Source: Ignavibacteriaceae bacterium
Lineage (GTDB): Bacteria; Bacteroidota; Ignavibacteria; Ignavibacteriales; Ignavibacteriaceae
Reading direction: 5' to 3'
Length of the DNA stretch: 64,000 nt
NCBI GenBank assembly: GCA_023229425.1
Contig: JALNZG010000006.1
Location: 1-64,000, forward strand
Shown here: positions 1-8,693 of the stretch, piece after piece
Layout of the letters: each line of letters opens with the position of its first letter
How positions within the stretch are numbered: the stretch's first letter is position 1
Translations under genes and position numbers: made by a program
The notes under the pieces: model-generated
What the model was told of the DNA's origin: nothing
What the model saw: only the letters and a program-made list of their open reading frames with translations
The model's database searches: none

Positions 1-107
1 TGATTTACGAACAAGGATTAACGATTTTAGAAGTTAGAAGATTTTGTCACATCAAAAATCAAATATCGTTAATCGTTATTCTTAAATTCTTTTTATTTTC
101 TTAAAAT

Positions 108-148
108 TATTCTCGCCATTTTGCGCAGAATATTTTTGCTAACTATCT
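108..148. repeat. Left copy of imperfect direct repeat bounding the CRISPR-Cas locus
   Basis: This stretch contains CCATTTTGCGCAG followed by ATTTTTGCTAACTATCT. A related sequence lies at 15446-15496, just after the last CRISPR repeat: CCATTTTGCGCAG, a 13-14 nt GC-rich palindromic insert, then ATTTTTACGAACTATCT. The two copies bracket the entire cas operon and array. They could be a duplicated target, a dispersed genomic repeat or two relics of one gene; the window alone cannot decide. Confidence 0.6.
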
Positions 149-354
149 ATAATGCGGGAAAAGAAGGGAACGTAAGGGATTATTCTACATTAGAGCAGTT
201 AGTTGTATTAAGCAATCTGGAAAGCATAAACTCTGTGCTGATAGAACAAGGGTTACCACAAAATGTAAGACTTAAGAAATTGAATGAGATTGCAATTAGG
301 CAGATGAGATCTTTGCTGGAAAGCAGCGCAGTAAAAAAGTTAATGCATTAGCGA
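121..354 (+). pseudogene. C-terminal remnant, KilA-N/phage-regulator-like protein
   Basis: An open frame of about 76 residues begins at a TTG with no ribosome site and no promoter-like DNA upstream. Its sequence includes YSTLEQLVVLSNLES and RLKKLNEIAIRQMRSLL. From memory this resembles the C-terminal helical end of KilA-N or related phage-type regulator proteins, but I cannot confirm it. The N-terminal part of such a protein is absent from the bases to the left. I therefore treat it as a 5'-truncated relic beside the CRISPR locus rather than a working gene. It could also be a short hypothetical gene. Confidence 0.4.
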
Positions 355-403
355 CACGGATTACACAGCTTGCCCCGCTTTGCGGGGGATTTACACGGAT
401 TGG
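353..403. repeat. Dispersed ACACGGATT repeat, copy 1 (with palindromic insert)
   Basis: GACACGGATTACACAG is followed by a GC-rich palindrome (CCCCGCTTTGCGGGG core) and then TTACACGGATT. The same ACACGGATT unit recurs inverted at 6513-6541 and again at 8693-8724, each time in a gap of the cas region. The stretch 352-563 has no gene; apart from this repeat I see nothing clear in it. Confidence 0.7.
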
Positions 404-563
404 ATTAGTAGTAATTTGTGTAATTTATGAGAGATGTGAATTAAAAATAAATTGGAGATGAGAGAAAAGAGGAGGATTTAATGAATGTGATAATAAGTTT
501 TAGAAAACATTACTAAAGCGAGAATAATTAGATGTTCAAGTCAATATTATGGATAAATGATCT

Positions 564-2945
564 ATGGTAATAAAAGCACAACTTGAAAAATATTTCTTCG
601 AGTTAACTGGATTTTCTGCTTTTAATTTCCAGAAAGCACTTGGTGCAATTATGTTGCAAGGTAAAAATGTAATTATGCAAGCTCCAACGGGCGCTGGAAA
701 AACTTTTGCTTCGATACTTCCATTTATTGTTGCTAAAGCAGAAAATCTATCTTTTCCCAGAAAAATGATTTACTCTTTACCGATGAGGGTTCTTGCAAAT
801 TCTTTGTACCAAACTGTATCAGAAAACAAATTTATTAATGAACTTGGGCTAAAGGTTACTCTCCAAACTGGTGAACACCCATCTGATCCTCTGCTTTTAG
901 AAGGTGACATTATTTTCACTACAATAGATCAGTCAATCTCAAGTTTATTAAGTATTCCTTTAAGCTTACCAAAACGACAAGCGAATATTAATGTTGGGGC
1001 TTTGATTGGTTCTTATTTAGTTTTTGATGAGTTTCATTTATTAGAGCCAGATAAATCTTTAGCAACACTTTTTCATCTCTTAAGATTATTAAATGGTTAT
1101 TCACCTTTTTGCTTAATGACAGCAACTCTTTCAGAAAGGTTATTAAAAGAATTTGCAAAAGAAACAAATGCAGAAATTGTTGATGTTAGCCAAGAAGAAA
1201 TCAGTAAAATTCCAAGTCAACGTAATAAGCAAAGAATTATTGAAACCAAAAACTGCTTCTTAGAATCTCAATTTGTTGCTGAAGAACATCGAGATAGGAC
1301 AATAGTTATTTGTAATCGTGTCAGTCGCTGCCAAGATATTTATCTGGAAATAAAAAAAATTAAAGAATCTGATTCTGAATTAGGCAAAAGATTAAAAGAC
1401 ACAGAACTTATTTGCATTCATGCACGCTTCTTTGGAAGAGATAGACAAAAGAAAGAAAAGAGTACCCTTGAATTATTCAAAAAAGATTCTGAAGCAAATG
1501 CTATTCTTATTGCTACACAAGTTATTGAAGTAGGAATAGACATTACTTGCGATACAATGCACACAGAAATATCTCCAATCAATTCGCTGTTGCAACGGAT
1601 AGGAAGATGTGCAAGGTTTGAAAATGAAACTGGAAAAGTTTTTGTATATAATGTTGGAATCCATCTCCCATATAACAAAGAACTGATTGAGAATACATTT
1701 GAAGAGCTTAAAAGAAGAGATAAAATAAATATGGATTATCTTTCTGGTCAGCAAGTTATTGATGCCGTATTAACAAATAAGGAGATGAGTGAATTAAATG
1801 GAATTCTTGCAAGTAACCGATTAGAAGAGATAAAAAATTCTTGGATAAAATGTGAAAAATCAGCAGCTCACCACCTTATTAGAGAAATTGATTCGATAAG
1901 TCTTATTTTAACAAACAATCCGAATCTTTATGAGAATCCGTACAGCTTTGAGAGCTTATCAATTTATCGCTACACGCTGATAAGTGAGGTTAAAAAACTT
2001 GAAGAAAAATCTCAATTCGATTGGATTGTTAGAAAAATTGAAGAAGAAAGTAATTTTATTGAGGACTTGCAAAACGAATTTAATTATAGCCCACTTTCTA
2101 GTACACAATTGAAGACAGAACAATTTGTAATAGCAAACGCCAATGCAATTAATTACGACTTAGAGGTTGGATTGAATTTTTTAGGAATTGGAAATGATTG
2201 CTCAAAAAGAATTTCTAAAGATTCGACTGATAAAAAATTTGTCATTACCAAGGATACATACGAAGAACACATTAGTTTTTTAATCGAGGGTTATAGAAAA
2301 TATTTTAAAGTGAAAAACGACTATTTCTTTGAAAAGCTGAAATCAAAACTTGGAATAGAAATAGATTTTGAAGAGATGATAAATTTTATGATTGTTTTAC
2401 ACGATTACGGGAAACTAAACAAAGAATGGCAGCGGAAAGCAAAAGAATCTCAAAGGCAGAAAGAGTACATTTCTGATGATGTAATACTTGCACATACAGA
2501 CTATGATAGTAAGACAGATTCGAGAATAGTCTTTCCACCACACGCTGGAGCTGGTGCACTAGTAGTATTATTTTTATTAGAAAGATCTAACCCAATAAAA
2601 AAGTTGAAAGATAAAATTGTTACTATGTTATCCAAAGCAATTGCTACCGCAATAATGAGACATCATTCACCACTTGCAAATGATGTAACTCAATATTATT
2701 TAATTCAAAATGGGATCAAAGAAATAGAACAATTGTTAAAGGTTAATGCAAAAAATTTTCTGCCAATAGAAAAAGAAAACCAAATCTTACTGACCTACCA
2801 TAATGACAACATAAGTGATTATATGGTAAGTTATCACTATGAAAACTTAGATTTAATTGAAACGATTCTCTATTTCTATTTTGTTAGAATACTAAGAATA
2901 TGCGATCAAAAATCGTTTGAAATAAAAGAAGAATCTAAAAGGTAA
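564..2945 (+). CDS. cas3: CRISPR-associated helicase/nuclease Cas3 with C-terminal HD domain
   Basis: This 793-residue protein is the effector nuclease-helicase of a type I CRISPR system, which unwinds and degrades DNA marked by Cascade. Superfamily 2 helicase motifs come first: Walker A APTGAGKT (residues 40-47), a DEFH box (155-158) in place of DEAH, the TAT motif (MTATLS), and motif VI QRIGRCAR. An HD phosphohydrolase signature follows near the C-terminus: VLHDYGKL with H613-D614, then PPHAGAGA and RHHSP. In most Cas3 proteins HD precedes the helicase, so this order is reversed. It is the first gene of the cas run and is followed after 4 bases by cas8. The start is the first in-frame ATG; no strong ribosome site is visible. 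The family call is secure; what is unusual is the domain order. Confidence 0.93.
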   Translation: MVIKAQLEKYFFELTGFSAFNFQKALGAIMLQGKNVIMQAPTGAGKTFASILPFIVAKAENLSFPRKMIYSLPMRVLANSLYQTVSENKFINELGLKVTLQTGEHPSDPLLLEGDIIFTTIDQSISSLLSIPLSLPKRQANINVGALIGSYLVFDEFHLLEPDKSLATLFHLLRLLNGYSPFCLMTATLSERLLKEFAKETNAEIVDVSQEEISKIPSQRNKQRIIETKNCFLESQFVAEEHRDRTIVICNRVSRCQDIYLEIKKIKESDSELGKRLKDTELICIHARFFGRDRQKKEKSTLELFKKDSEANAILIATQVIEVGIDITCDTMHTEISPINSLLQRIGRCARFENETGKVFVYNVGIHLPYNKELIENTFEELKRRDKINMDYLSGQQVIDAVLTNKEMSELNGILASNRLEEIKNSWIKCEKSAAHHLIREIDSISLILTNNPNLYENPYSFESLSIYRYTLISEVKKLEEKSQFDWIVRKIEEESNFIEDLQNEFNYSPLSSTQLKTEQFVIANANAINYDLEVGLNFLGIGNDCSKRISKDSTDKKFVITKDTYEEHISFLIEGYRKYFKVKNDYFFEKLKSKLGIEIDFEEMINFMIVLHDYGKLNKEWQRKAKESQRQKEYISDDVILAHTDYDSKTDSRIVFPPHAGAGALVVLFLLERSNPIKKLKDKIVTMLSKAIATAIMRHHSPLANDVTQYYLIQNGIKEIEQLLKVNAKNFLPIEKENQILLTYHNDNISDYMVSYHYENLDLIETILYFYFVRILRICDQKSFEIKEESKR

Positions 2946-2949
2946 AATA

Positions 2950-4773
2950 ATGTATCAAAAAGATTTTTATGTGTTAAAAGAGAGCGGGACATATTCAAAT
3001 GTTCTCGAAGCTATTGGTTTAGCTGAAGTCATTGGAAAAATAACAAAAAACCAAGAAAGTGTTAGGATAAGAGATCGATTAACACATTTCCAAGTTATTG
3101 TTGATGATGCCATAACAGAAGATATGGTTAATAATACAAATTATTTTGATGGATTTACTTTTGTCAAATTCAAAGAAGATACTCCAGTTCCCGAAGGGAT
3201 TTCTTTTATTGATTACAAGAAGGAAAAAAGTATTAACAAAAACCAAAAAAAGAAAGAAAAAGAAATCTATCTGAAAATATCGAAAACCGCTGATAAAAAA
3301 CAAAAACATTTATTATTTAAGATAATTGAAGAATACTCACCCAAGAAACGTTCTGATTGGGATATTCTTTCCAACATTAACAAGCTCAAAGTATCCACTG
3401 CTTATGAAAAGTTATTTAATAATGTTTTTAAGAATAAAACAATTAAAGACGAAAATATCTTTCCCGCTTTTTTAAAAGCTGTATTGACATTATATAGCAT
3501 TTTGGATGACAACACTTTTGAAACTAAAAAAGCATTAAAACATAGTGGTGGGAAATTTGACGAAGTTAAATCCCTGCAGATGCTTAATCCTCATCAAGTA
3601 AAAGGTGTAAATAAAGAAAAAGCAACTGGTATTTCTATGGGTGCTGAAGATGTTTTATGGATTAGAGAATATTTAAAGATCATTGGCTGTTTCAAAGCAA
3701 TGTTTGTTCGCCCTATTCAAGTTAGTAATAAAACTTGGGACACAAAAATTTATGTTCTTAGCCCTAAAGAAATCGATTATTCAAGATTGACCCTGTTGCA
3801 TAATTCATTTAAACCAAATCTTCGTGGTGTTACTTCTTTGAAAATGGATATTTCAAGCATCCTCCTTTTTTGTAAAACTTTTATTGAAAATATTGAAGAA
3901 TATAAAACTGAGAGGCCGTTTTTAAGGAGTTATCAGCCTAATCATTTTGTAAGTGGTTTTTCAACAGCTTATCTAAAGAAATTAGGAACTAGCGAATCTG
4001 TTTCTAACATTTCATTTCTTCAACTACCTGATTTTATAAAAGTAAAAAATAGAACAGATGGAGACAATTGGATTAAAATTTTGGAAGAGCACCGCAAAAT
4101 ATTTTCACGCGATGCAGTTAAAGAGGCTGGACAAGGATTATATATTCTTCAATCATATCGTTCATTTATATCTTCTGGAAGCATAGATAAATTTCTTGAA
4201 TCTCTCTCGTCCTATTCAGAATTACTAATTCAAGAAATTTCGAAAGAGCATTACTACGTTTATCCATTTTCTCAAACATTATTAGAACAATTTTTCAAAT
4301 TAACAGAGGATTATTATATGAAAACACTTAACACACCGTTAAGCCCTATTTTTCAAAATGAAGGGTTTAAGAACATAGCAAAAGCCATTCGTAGCAGTAC
4401 CATTTCGCTTCAATATACTCCTAAAAATCAGAGAGTTTATGAAGTGAAATATGGAATGGCTCAAGATCTAAAAAGAAAATCAGCTTATAGAAATGAATTA
4501 GTAGAATACATTATGGAATTTACTGCATTCTTTAATGCTGAAAATGCCCGCATTAAAGAACGTAAGGGCGATAATGCTAAAACCAGAAGCAATATTAAAC
4601 AACAAGACATTGAGGAATTTATTTCGTTGGTTGATGAATATGATGCCAGTCTAATTGGCAAACTACTTTGTGCTTATGGTTATGCCTTAGATAGAAAAGA
4701 AAAAATAAATGAAAAAGAGGTTGAATCATTAGAAACTGAGGGTCAAGAAGATTCAGAAGAGGAGTCAAATTAA
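2950..4773 (+). CDS. cas8: Type I CRISPR large subunit Cas8 (Cas8a/Cas8b-like)
   Basis: The 607-residue protein lies between cas3 and cas7, where the Cascade large subunit is expected; that subunit recognises the PAM and helps recruit Cas3. The N-terminal half is Lys-rich (residues about 95-125). The C-terminal third looks helical, with YEVKYGMAQDLKRK, an Asn/Glu-rich FFNAENARIKERKG and LIGKLLCAYGYALD, like the helical bundle that ends many Cas8 proteins. The last 20 residues are acidic. Cas8 proteins diverge so fast that I assign it mainly by position, size and this tail. I cannot separate Cas8a-like from Cas8b-like by eye. It starts 4 bases after cas3 and is followed by a 59-base gap. Confidence 0.8.
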   Translation: MYQKDFYVLKESGTYSNVLEAIGLAEVIGKITKNQESVRIRDRLTHFQVIVDDAITEDMVNNTNYFDGFTFVKFKEDTPVPEGISFIDYKKEKSINKNQKKKEKEIYLKISKTADKKQKHLLFKIIEEYSPKKRSDWDILSNINKLKVSTAYEKLFNNVFKNKTIKDENIFPAFLKAVLTLYSILDDNTFETKKALKHSGGKFDEVKSLQMLNPHQVKGVNKEKATGISMGAEDVLWIREYLKIIGCFKAMFVRPIQVSNKTWDTKIYVLSPKEIDYSRLTLLHNSFKPNLRGVTSLKMDISSILLFCKTFIENIEEYKTERPFLRSYQPNHFVSGFSTAYLKKLGTSESVSNISFLQLPDFIKVKNRTDGDNWIKILEEHRKIFSRDAVKEAGQGLYILQSYRSFISSGSIDKFLESLSSYSELLIQEISKEHYYVYPFSQTLLEQFFKLTEDYYMKTLNTPLSPIFQNEGFKNIAKAIRSSTISLQYTPKNQRVYEVKYGMAQDLKRKSAYRNELVEYIMEFTAFFNAENARIKERKGDNAKTRSNIKQQDIEEFISLVDEYDASLIGKLLCAYGYALDRKEKINEKEVESLETEGQEDSEEESN

Positions 4774-4832
4774 AAATAGATTGTTTTCTAATTAAAAAAG
4801 TTTTTTATCAATAAAAGAAAAGGAAATTCAAA

Positions 4833-5798
4833 ATGGAAACAAAGCAATTATCGTCATTATCTATTTGTGGTCGTTTGACCTTAAATATGCACTCGCTAAA
4901 CAATGAAGGAGGGGAAGGAAACCAAATTCTAACAAGACAAGTTACAATTGTTGATAAAGAAGGCAACTTCTCAACCGTTAATGCTGTTAGCGGCGATATG
5001 CTAAAGCATATTCAATCAGAACATTTTTGGAATATAGCAGTTGAAAATAATCTTGCGCTATCTTCGGCTTGTCGAAAATTTGATGCAAATAGAATCACTG
5101 CTGATAAGGAATTTGTTGCATCCTTTGAAAAAGCTACACCCGATGCAGATGTTTTAGATTTAGTAATTAAAAAATCGAGTTTAAGTGAAGTTGAAGGGAT
5201 ACTAATAACAAACAACAATAAGAATGTCCCACGAAAATCTTGCGCTGAATTCGGTTGGTTGATTGGATTACCGGAAAAAACAAAAACCGAAAATTATTTT
5301 CATGTTAAGTTGGTAGCTGATTCCGGCAGCAAAGAAAGTGGAGAAGGGGCAAACTTAGGACAAAATATTTTTCATCGACCGGCTAACTCTGGAGTTTATG
5401 CGTTAGTATCAAACTTTGATATATGCAGAGTCGGTTATAACGATATCAGTAAAAAATATTCAATTGGTGATGCAGAAAGAGGTAATAGAGTTAAGGCATT
5501 GCTCAAATCAATTTTATATACTTTTATAAAACCAACTGGCGCTATGAGAAACACACAGAATCCTCACATCGTTGATTTTAACGGAGTAATTACACTTTCA
5601 TCCAAAGCCATTCCGGCACCTACAACAAGTCCAATTAATGACAAATATGTTGAGGAAATTACTTCTATTGCTGGAACTTTGAATAAGATAGAGAAAGAAT
5701 CAATAGAAGCTATACATTTTGATTCATTATCAAAATTTGCTGAAGAATTTGAAAAAATTATCACTAATACTTCCGGTTACAAATTAAAGGAGGCATAA
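4833..5798 (+). CDS. cas7: CRISPR Cascade backbone protein Cas7 (DevR/Csa2-like)
   Basis: This 321-residue protein should polymerise along the crRNA as the Cascade backbone. The opening (SLSICGRLTLNMHSLNNEG) fits the RRM-like fold of the DevR/Csa2 family of Cas7. Middle segments GANLGQNIFHRPANSGVYALV and the later FIKPTGAMRNTQNPHIVDFNG, where the family commonly carries a conserved Pro/His region, agree with it. A ribosome site (AAAGGAAA) precedes the ATG by about 8 bases. Its last codons include AAAGGAGG, which serves as the ribosome site of cas5 two bases after the stop, so the two genes are probably translationally linked. Confidence 0.87.
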   Translation: METKQLSSLSICGRLTLNMHSLNNEGGEGNQILTRQVTIVDKEGNFSTVNAVSGDMLKHIQSEHFWNIAVENNLALSSACRKFDANRITADKEFVASFEKATPDADVLDLVIKKSSLSEVEGILITNNNKNVPRKSCAEFGWLIGLPEKTKTENYFHVKLVADSGSKESGEGANLGQNIFHRPANSGVYALVSNFDICRVGYNDISKKYSIGDAERGNRVKALLKSILYTFIKPTGAMRNTQNPHIVDFNGVITLSSKAIPAPTTSPINDKYVEEITSIAGTLNKIEKESIEAIHFDSLSKFAEEFEKIITNTSGYKLKEA

Positions 5799-5800
5799 TT

Positions 5801-6505
5801 ATGTGGTGGGAATTTGTTTATGAACCTACTACCCTCTTTTCCTTAAAGGCAAGCGAAGCAACAAACGCTGCTGGTAAAGCTTTACTCTGTCCATCTCCTT
5901 ATGCGGTAAAGATGGCAATATTGAATGCTGTTTGTACGTATGACTCTACTGAAACAGCAATCCAATATTTTGATTTAATAAAATCATTAAAAATGGAATT
6001 TGCTTTGCCGGAATATATTGTTGTAAACAATTGCTTCTTGAGAATAATGCAAGAATCAAGGTCTGAGACTAGGAAAGAGAATCCAAACATTATGTTTAAG
6101 TCAACCGTTGCATTTAGAGAATATTTGTATTTGCCCGGAGAAATGAAAATAGCAATTAGTTCTGAAGCATTGATGGAACAACAAAATTTAGATTTCATAA
6201 GGAAATATCTAGCAAAAATAAATTACTTTGGTAAACGTGGCTGCTTTTTCCAATTAAAATCATTTTCAGATAATCCTATTGATGAATTATCAAAAGAATA
6301 TTCTCGTGAGATTATGGATAAAAACTATTTTACTGATGGAAGATCAAAGGTTCTAAACAAAGTCGATGATTTCGGAGCTAAAGCTACCTTTGGGAAAGTC
6401 AATAATTTTTCAAATGAAAAAACTGAAAGAATTTCAAAAATTATTTGTTTACCATTTAAAGTAATAAAGTCAAACAAAAATTTTACTTTATTGCAAAGGA
6501 CATAG
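5801..6505 (+). CDS. cas5: CRISPR Cascade protein Cas5
   Basis: The 234-residue protein directly follows cas7 and is the expected Cas5, which caps the 5' handle of the crRNA in Cascade. The N-terminus shows a RAMP-like strand followed by ALLCPSPYAVKMAILNAV, matching the Pro-containing motif and first helix of Cas5. A late segment FGAKATFGKVNNF is compatible with a C-terminal glycine-rich loop. The start ATG is set by AAAGGAGG about 9 bases upstream. Because no cas6 is seen in the window, Cas5 as processing enzyme (as in type I-C) is a formal alternative, but the sequence does not show the catalytic residues clearly enough to say. Confidence 0.75.
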   Translation: MWWEFVYEPTTLFSLKASEATNAAGKALLCPSPYAVKMAILNAVCTYDSTETAIQYFDLIKSLKMEFALPEYIVVNNCFLRIMQESRSETRKENPNIMFKSTVAFREYLYLPGEMKIAISSEALMEQQNLDFIRKYLAKINYFGKRGCFFQLKSFSDNPIDELSKEYSREIMDKNYFTDGRSKVLNKVDDFGAKATFGKVNNFSNEKTERISKIICLPFKVIKSNKNFTLLQRT

Positions 6506-6512
6506 TAAAAAT

Positions 6513-6541
6513 AATCCGTGTAAATCAGTGCAATCCGTGTC
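6513..6541. repeat. Dispersed ACACGGATT repeat, copy 2 (inverted)
   Basis: AATCCGTGTAAATCAGTGC followed by AATCCGTGTC is the reverse complement of the unit seen at 353 and 8693. It fills the gap between cas5 and cas4, the boundary between the interference and adaptation genes. Confidence 0.7.
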
Positions 6542-6593
6542 TCAGGAAAAGTTGCGGATTGTTCCAAATATCAATTAGTAATTCACGCTTATT

Positions 6594-7076
6594 ATGACCG
6601 GAACTCAAATACATTATTACTTTCTTTGCCATCGCAAATTGTGGTTGTTTACAAATCATATAGATATGGAGCAAACCAGCGATACGGTGGCAATGGGTAA
6701 GTTTATTTCGGAGACAACTTATGCAAGAGAAGATCATGAAATAAAAATCGATGATATTGTCCTGGATTTTTATGACAAGAAAAATAATGTAATTCATGAA
6801 GTGAAAAAATCCGACAAGATGGAGGAAACCCACATCTGGCAGGTAAAGTACTACATAAGCGTTCTCGAAGAAAAAGGAATTGAAGGCGTAACCGGAGAAA
6901 TAGATTATCCGAAACTAAGACAAATGATTAAAGTTGAATTGACAGACAACGACAGAGAAGAATTGATTATGATTAAGAGAAAGATCAAAACAATATTAGA
7001 GTTTGAACTTCCACCGGAAGTAATTAACAAACCGTTTTGTAAAAATTGCAGTTATTATGAATTGTGTTATGTTTAA
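6594..7076 (+). CDS. cas4: CRISPR adaptation exonuclease Cas4
   Basis: This is a compact 160-residue Cas4, an iron-sulphur PD-(D/E)XK nuclease that selects and trims prespacers so that inserted spacers have a correct PAM. The four cluster cysteines are visible: C12 (FLCHRKLW) and C149, C152, C158 (CKNCSYYELC at the very end). Nuclease residues D58, E69 and K71 (EVKKS) and the QxxxY motif (Q83-Y87) are in the usual order. The length is normal for a stand-alone Cas4. It is separated from cas5 by an ACACGGATT repeat and from cas1 by an S23-protein cassette. No clear ribosome site precedes the ATG. Confidence 0.92.
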   Translation: MTGTQIHYYFLCHRKLWLFTNHIDMEQTSDTVAMGKFISETTYAREDHEIKIDDIVLDFYDKKNNVIHEVKKSDKMEETHIWQVKYYISVLEEKGIEGVTGEIDYPKLRQMIKVELTDNDREELIMIKRKIKTILEFELPPEVINKPFCKNCSYYELCYV

Positions 7077-7079
7077 ATA

Positions 7080-7586
7080 ATTATCAAGATTATCAAGATT
7101 GTCAAGATTATCAAGATTATCAAGATTGGGTAAGAATATGAAAATTGAAAAATTTGAGGAAATGAAAGTTTGGCAAGAAGCCAGGACGTTTTGTAGTTCA
7201 ATTTATAAATTAACCTCGAAAGGCAATTTTGTAAAAGATTACGGAATGAAAGATCAAATCCAAAGAGCATCTATTTCAATTATAACTAATATTTCAGAAG
7301 GTTTTGAAAGAGATAGCAATAATGAATTTGTTAAATTTTTAAATTATTCAAAAGGATCAGCCGGTGAAGTAAGAGCATTATTATATATTGCTTTGGATTT
7401 AAATTATATATCTGAATTAGAATTCAAAGAGAACTATTTAAAATCAATTTCGATCATAACTCAATTATCTAATTTTATAAAATATTTAAAAGCGGCATCT
7501 ACCAAATCCAAACAATCTTGATAATTTTGAAAATAGCGAAGCGCTGATAATCTTGATAATCATGAAAATAGCGAAGCATTGATAAT
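7080..7586. mobile_element. IVS/S23-like cassette with repeated, mutually inverted ends
   Basis: Five tandem 9-nt units ATTATCAAG (7080-7124, third unit ATTGTCAAG) precede the four-helix-bundle gene. After it come two 35-nt direct repeats (7517-7551 and 7552-7586), each starting CTTGATAAT, the exact reverse complement of the 5' unit, and containing TGAAAATAGCGAAGC. The transcript could fold into a long stem with the gene in the loop, as in the intervening sequences of bacterial 23S rRNA. It lies between cas4 and cas1. I infer an inserted cassette; no target duplication was identified. Confidence 0.6.
7138..7521 (+). CDS. Four-helix-bundle protein (S23/IVS-encoded, bAvd-like family)
   Basis: The 127-residue protein begins KIEKFEEMKVWQEAR and continues with DYGMKDQIQRASISIITNIS and EGFERDSNNEF, the signature of the S23 ribosomal-protein-like four-helix-bundle family. 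Members are encoded in intervening sequences of 23S rRNA genes, and a related fold is the Avd accessory protein of diversity-generating retroelements. Function is not established; RNA binding is the usual proposal. The ATG at 7138 follows GGGTAAGAAT; an upstream extension would only translate the ATTATCAAG tandem repeat, so I reject it. The stop codon lies inside the first 3' repeat. The gene interrupts the cas4-cas1 order and has no known CRISPR role. Confidence 0.88.
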   Translation: MKIEKFEEMKVWQEARTFCSSIYKLTSKGNFVKDYGMKDQIQRASISIITNISEGFERDSNNEFVKFLNYSKGSAGEVRALLYIALDLNYISELEFKENYLKSISIITQLSNFIKYLKAASTKSKQS

Positions 7587-7598
7587 TATATAAAAAAA

Positions 7599-8693
7599 AT
7601 GAAGCGAAACTACTACATATTCAGCAGCGGAAAACTTCTGCGCAAAGACAACACGCTTTACTTTGAGCCGGGTGAAAGCAAAGAGCCGGAAGAGGTTGAA
7701 CTGACAGAAGATGAAATTGCTGTAGATGATGAGACGCTTACAGAAAACGAAGGAGAAGAAACAGAAGAGCCGAAGAGACTTCCGCGCAAACCAATTCCTG
7801 TAGAAGACATAGAAGCAATCTATTGTTTTAGCGAACTCCGTTTTAATACGCGTTTCTTAAACTTTCTTGCACAGAAAGAAATAACACTTCACTTATTTAA
7901 TTATTACGGTTACTACACGGGCTCGTTTTATCCGCGCGAACCATACGTTTCCGGGAAGCTGTTAGTAAAACAAGTCCACGCTTACGAGGATGCAGAAAAA
8001 AGAGTTGCAATCGCGCGACGCTTTGTAGAAGGTTCGGCAGATAACATCAGAAAGAACTTACAGTATTATAATGCGCGCGATAAGGACTTATCATTCTTTA
8101 TAGAAAAAACCGATGAACTTATTGCCAAAATAGAAAATACCGAAGACGTTCAGGAGTTAATGGGAATAGAAGGAAACATCAGATCAAATTATTACACTTC
8201 GTGGAATTTGATTATTAATGAAGATATTAATTTTACAAAACGGCAGAAGCATCCGCCGACAAATCCAATAAATGCGCTTATTTCATTTGGGAATTCTTTA
8301 GTTTACACAACAGTTCTTTCGGAGATTTATAAAACACAGCTTAACCCGCTGATCAGTTACCTGCATGAGCCGGGAGAAAGAAGATTTTCGCTTTCGTTGG
8401 ATATTGCCGAAATATTTAAACCATTACTTACGGATAGAATCATTTTTTCTTTACTTAACAAAAACCAAATACAGGAAAAACATTTTTCAAAAGAGATGAA
8501 TTCATGTTACTTAAGCGATGAGGGAAGGAAAATATATTTAAGAGAATATGATGAGAAACTAAAAACAACAATACAGCATCGTCAATTAAAGAGATCAGTA
8601 AGCTACCGGCATCTTATACGTCTTGAATGTTATAAATTAATAAAGCATCTGCTTGGAGAAAAAGAATATAAACCATTTAAAATCTGGTGGTAG
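7599..8693 (+). CDS. cas1: CRISPR integrase Cas1 with acidic N-terminal insertion
   Basis: This 364-residue protein is the metal-dependent integrase that, with Cas2, inserts new spacers. Catalytic residues in the usual order are E191 (GIEGNIRSNYY), H256 (YLHEPGERRFSL) and D268 (SLDIAEIFKP). The N-terminal beta domain carries an unusual strongly acidic stretch of about 36 residues (roughly 24-60, 17 Glu/Asp including EPEEVELTEDE) between the first beta strands. That explains why the protein is longer than the roughly 330 residues typical of type I Cas1. The C-terminus ends in KIWW. It starts 12 bases after the S23 cassette and is followed by an ACACGGATT repeat before cas2. Confidence 0.95.
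   Translation: MKRNYYIFSSGKLLRKDNTLYFEPGESKEPEEVELTEDEIAVDDETLTENEGEETEEPKRLPRKPIPVEDIEAIYCFSELRFNTRFLNFLAQKEITLHLFNYYGYYTGSFYPREPYVSGKLLVKQVHAYEDAEKRVAIARRFVEGSADNIRKNLQYYNARDKDLSFFIEKTDELIAKIENTEDVQELMGIEGNIRSNYYTSWNLIINEDINFTKRQKHPPTNPINALISFGNSLVYTTVLSEIYKTQLNPLISYLHEPGERRFSLSLDIAEIFKPLLTDRIIFSLLNKNQIQEKHFSKEMNSCYLSDEGRKIYLREYDEKLKTTIQHRQLKRSVSYRHLIRLECYKLIKHLLGEKEYKPFKIWW

Noticed and set aside
15..75. GATTAACGAT / ATCGTTAATC inverted pair as an insertion-sequence end
   Set aside because: The 10-base pair is AT-rich, has no associated transposase and no target duplication in view.
7099..7137. N-terminal extension of the four-helix-bundle protein (SRLSRLSRLG)
   Set aside because: It only translates the ATTATCAAG tandem repeat, and a good ATG follows at 7138.
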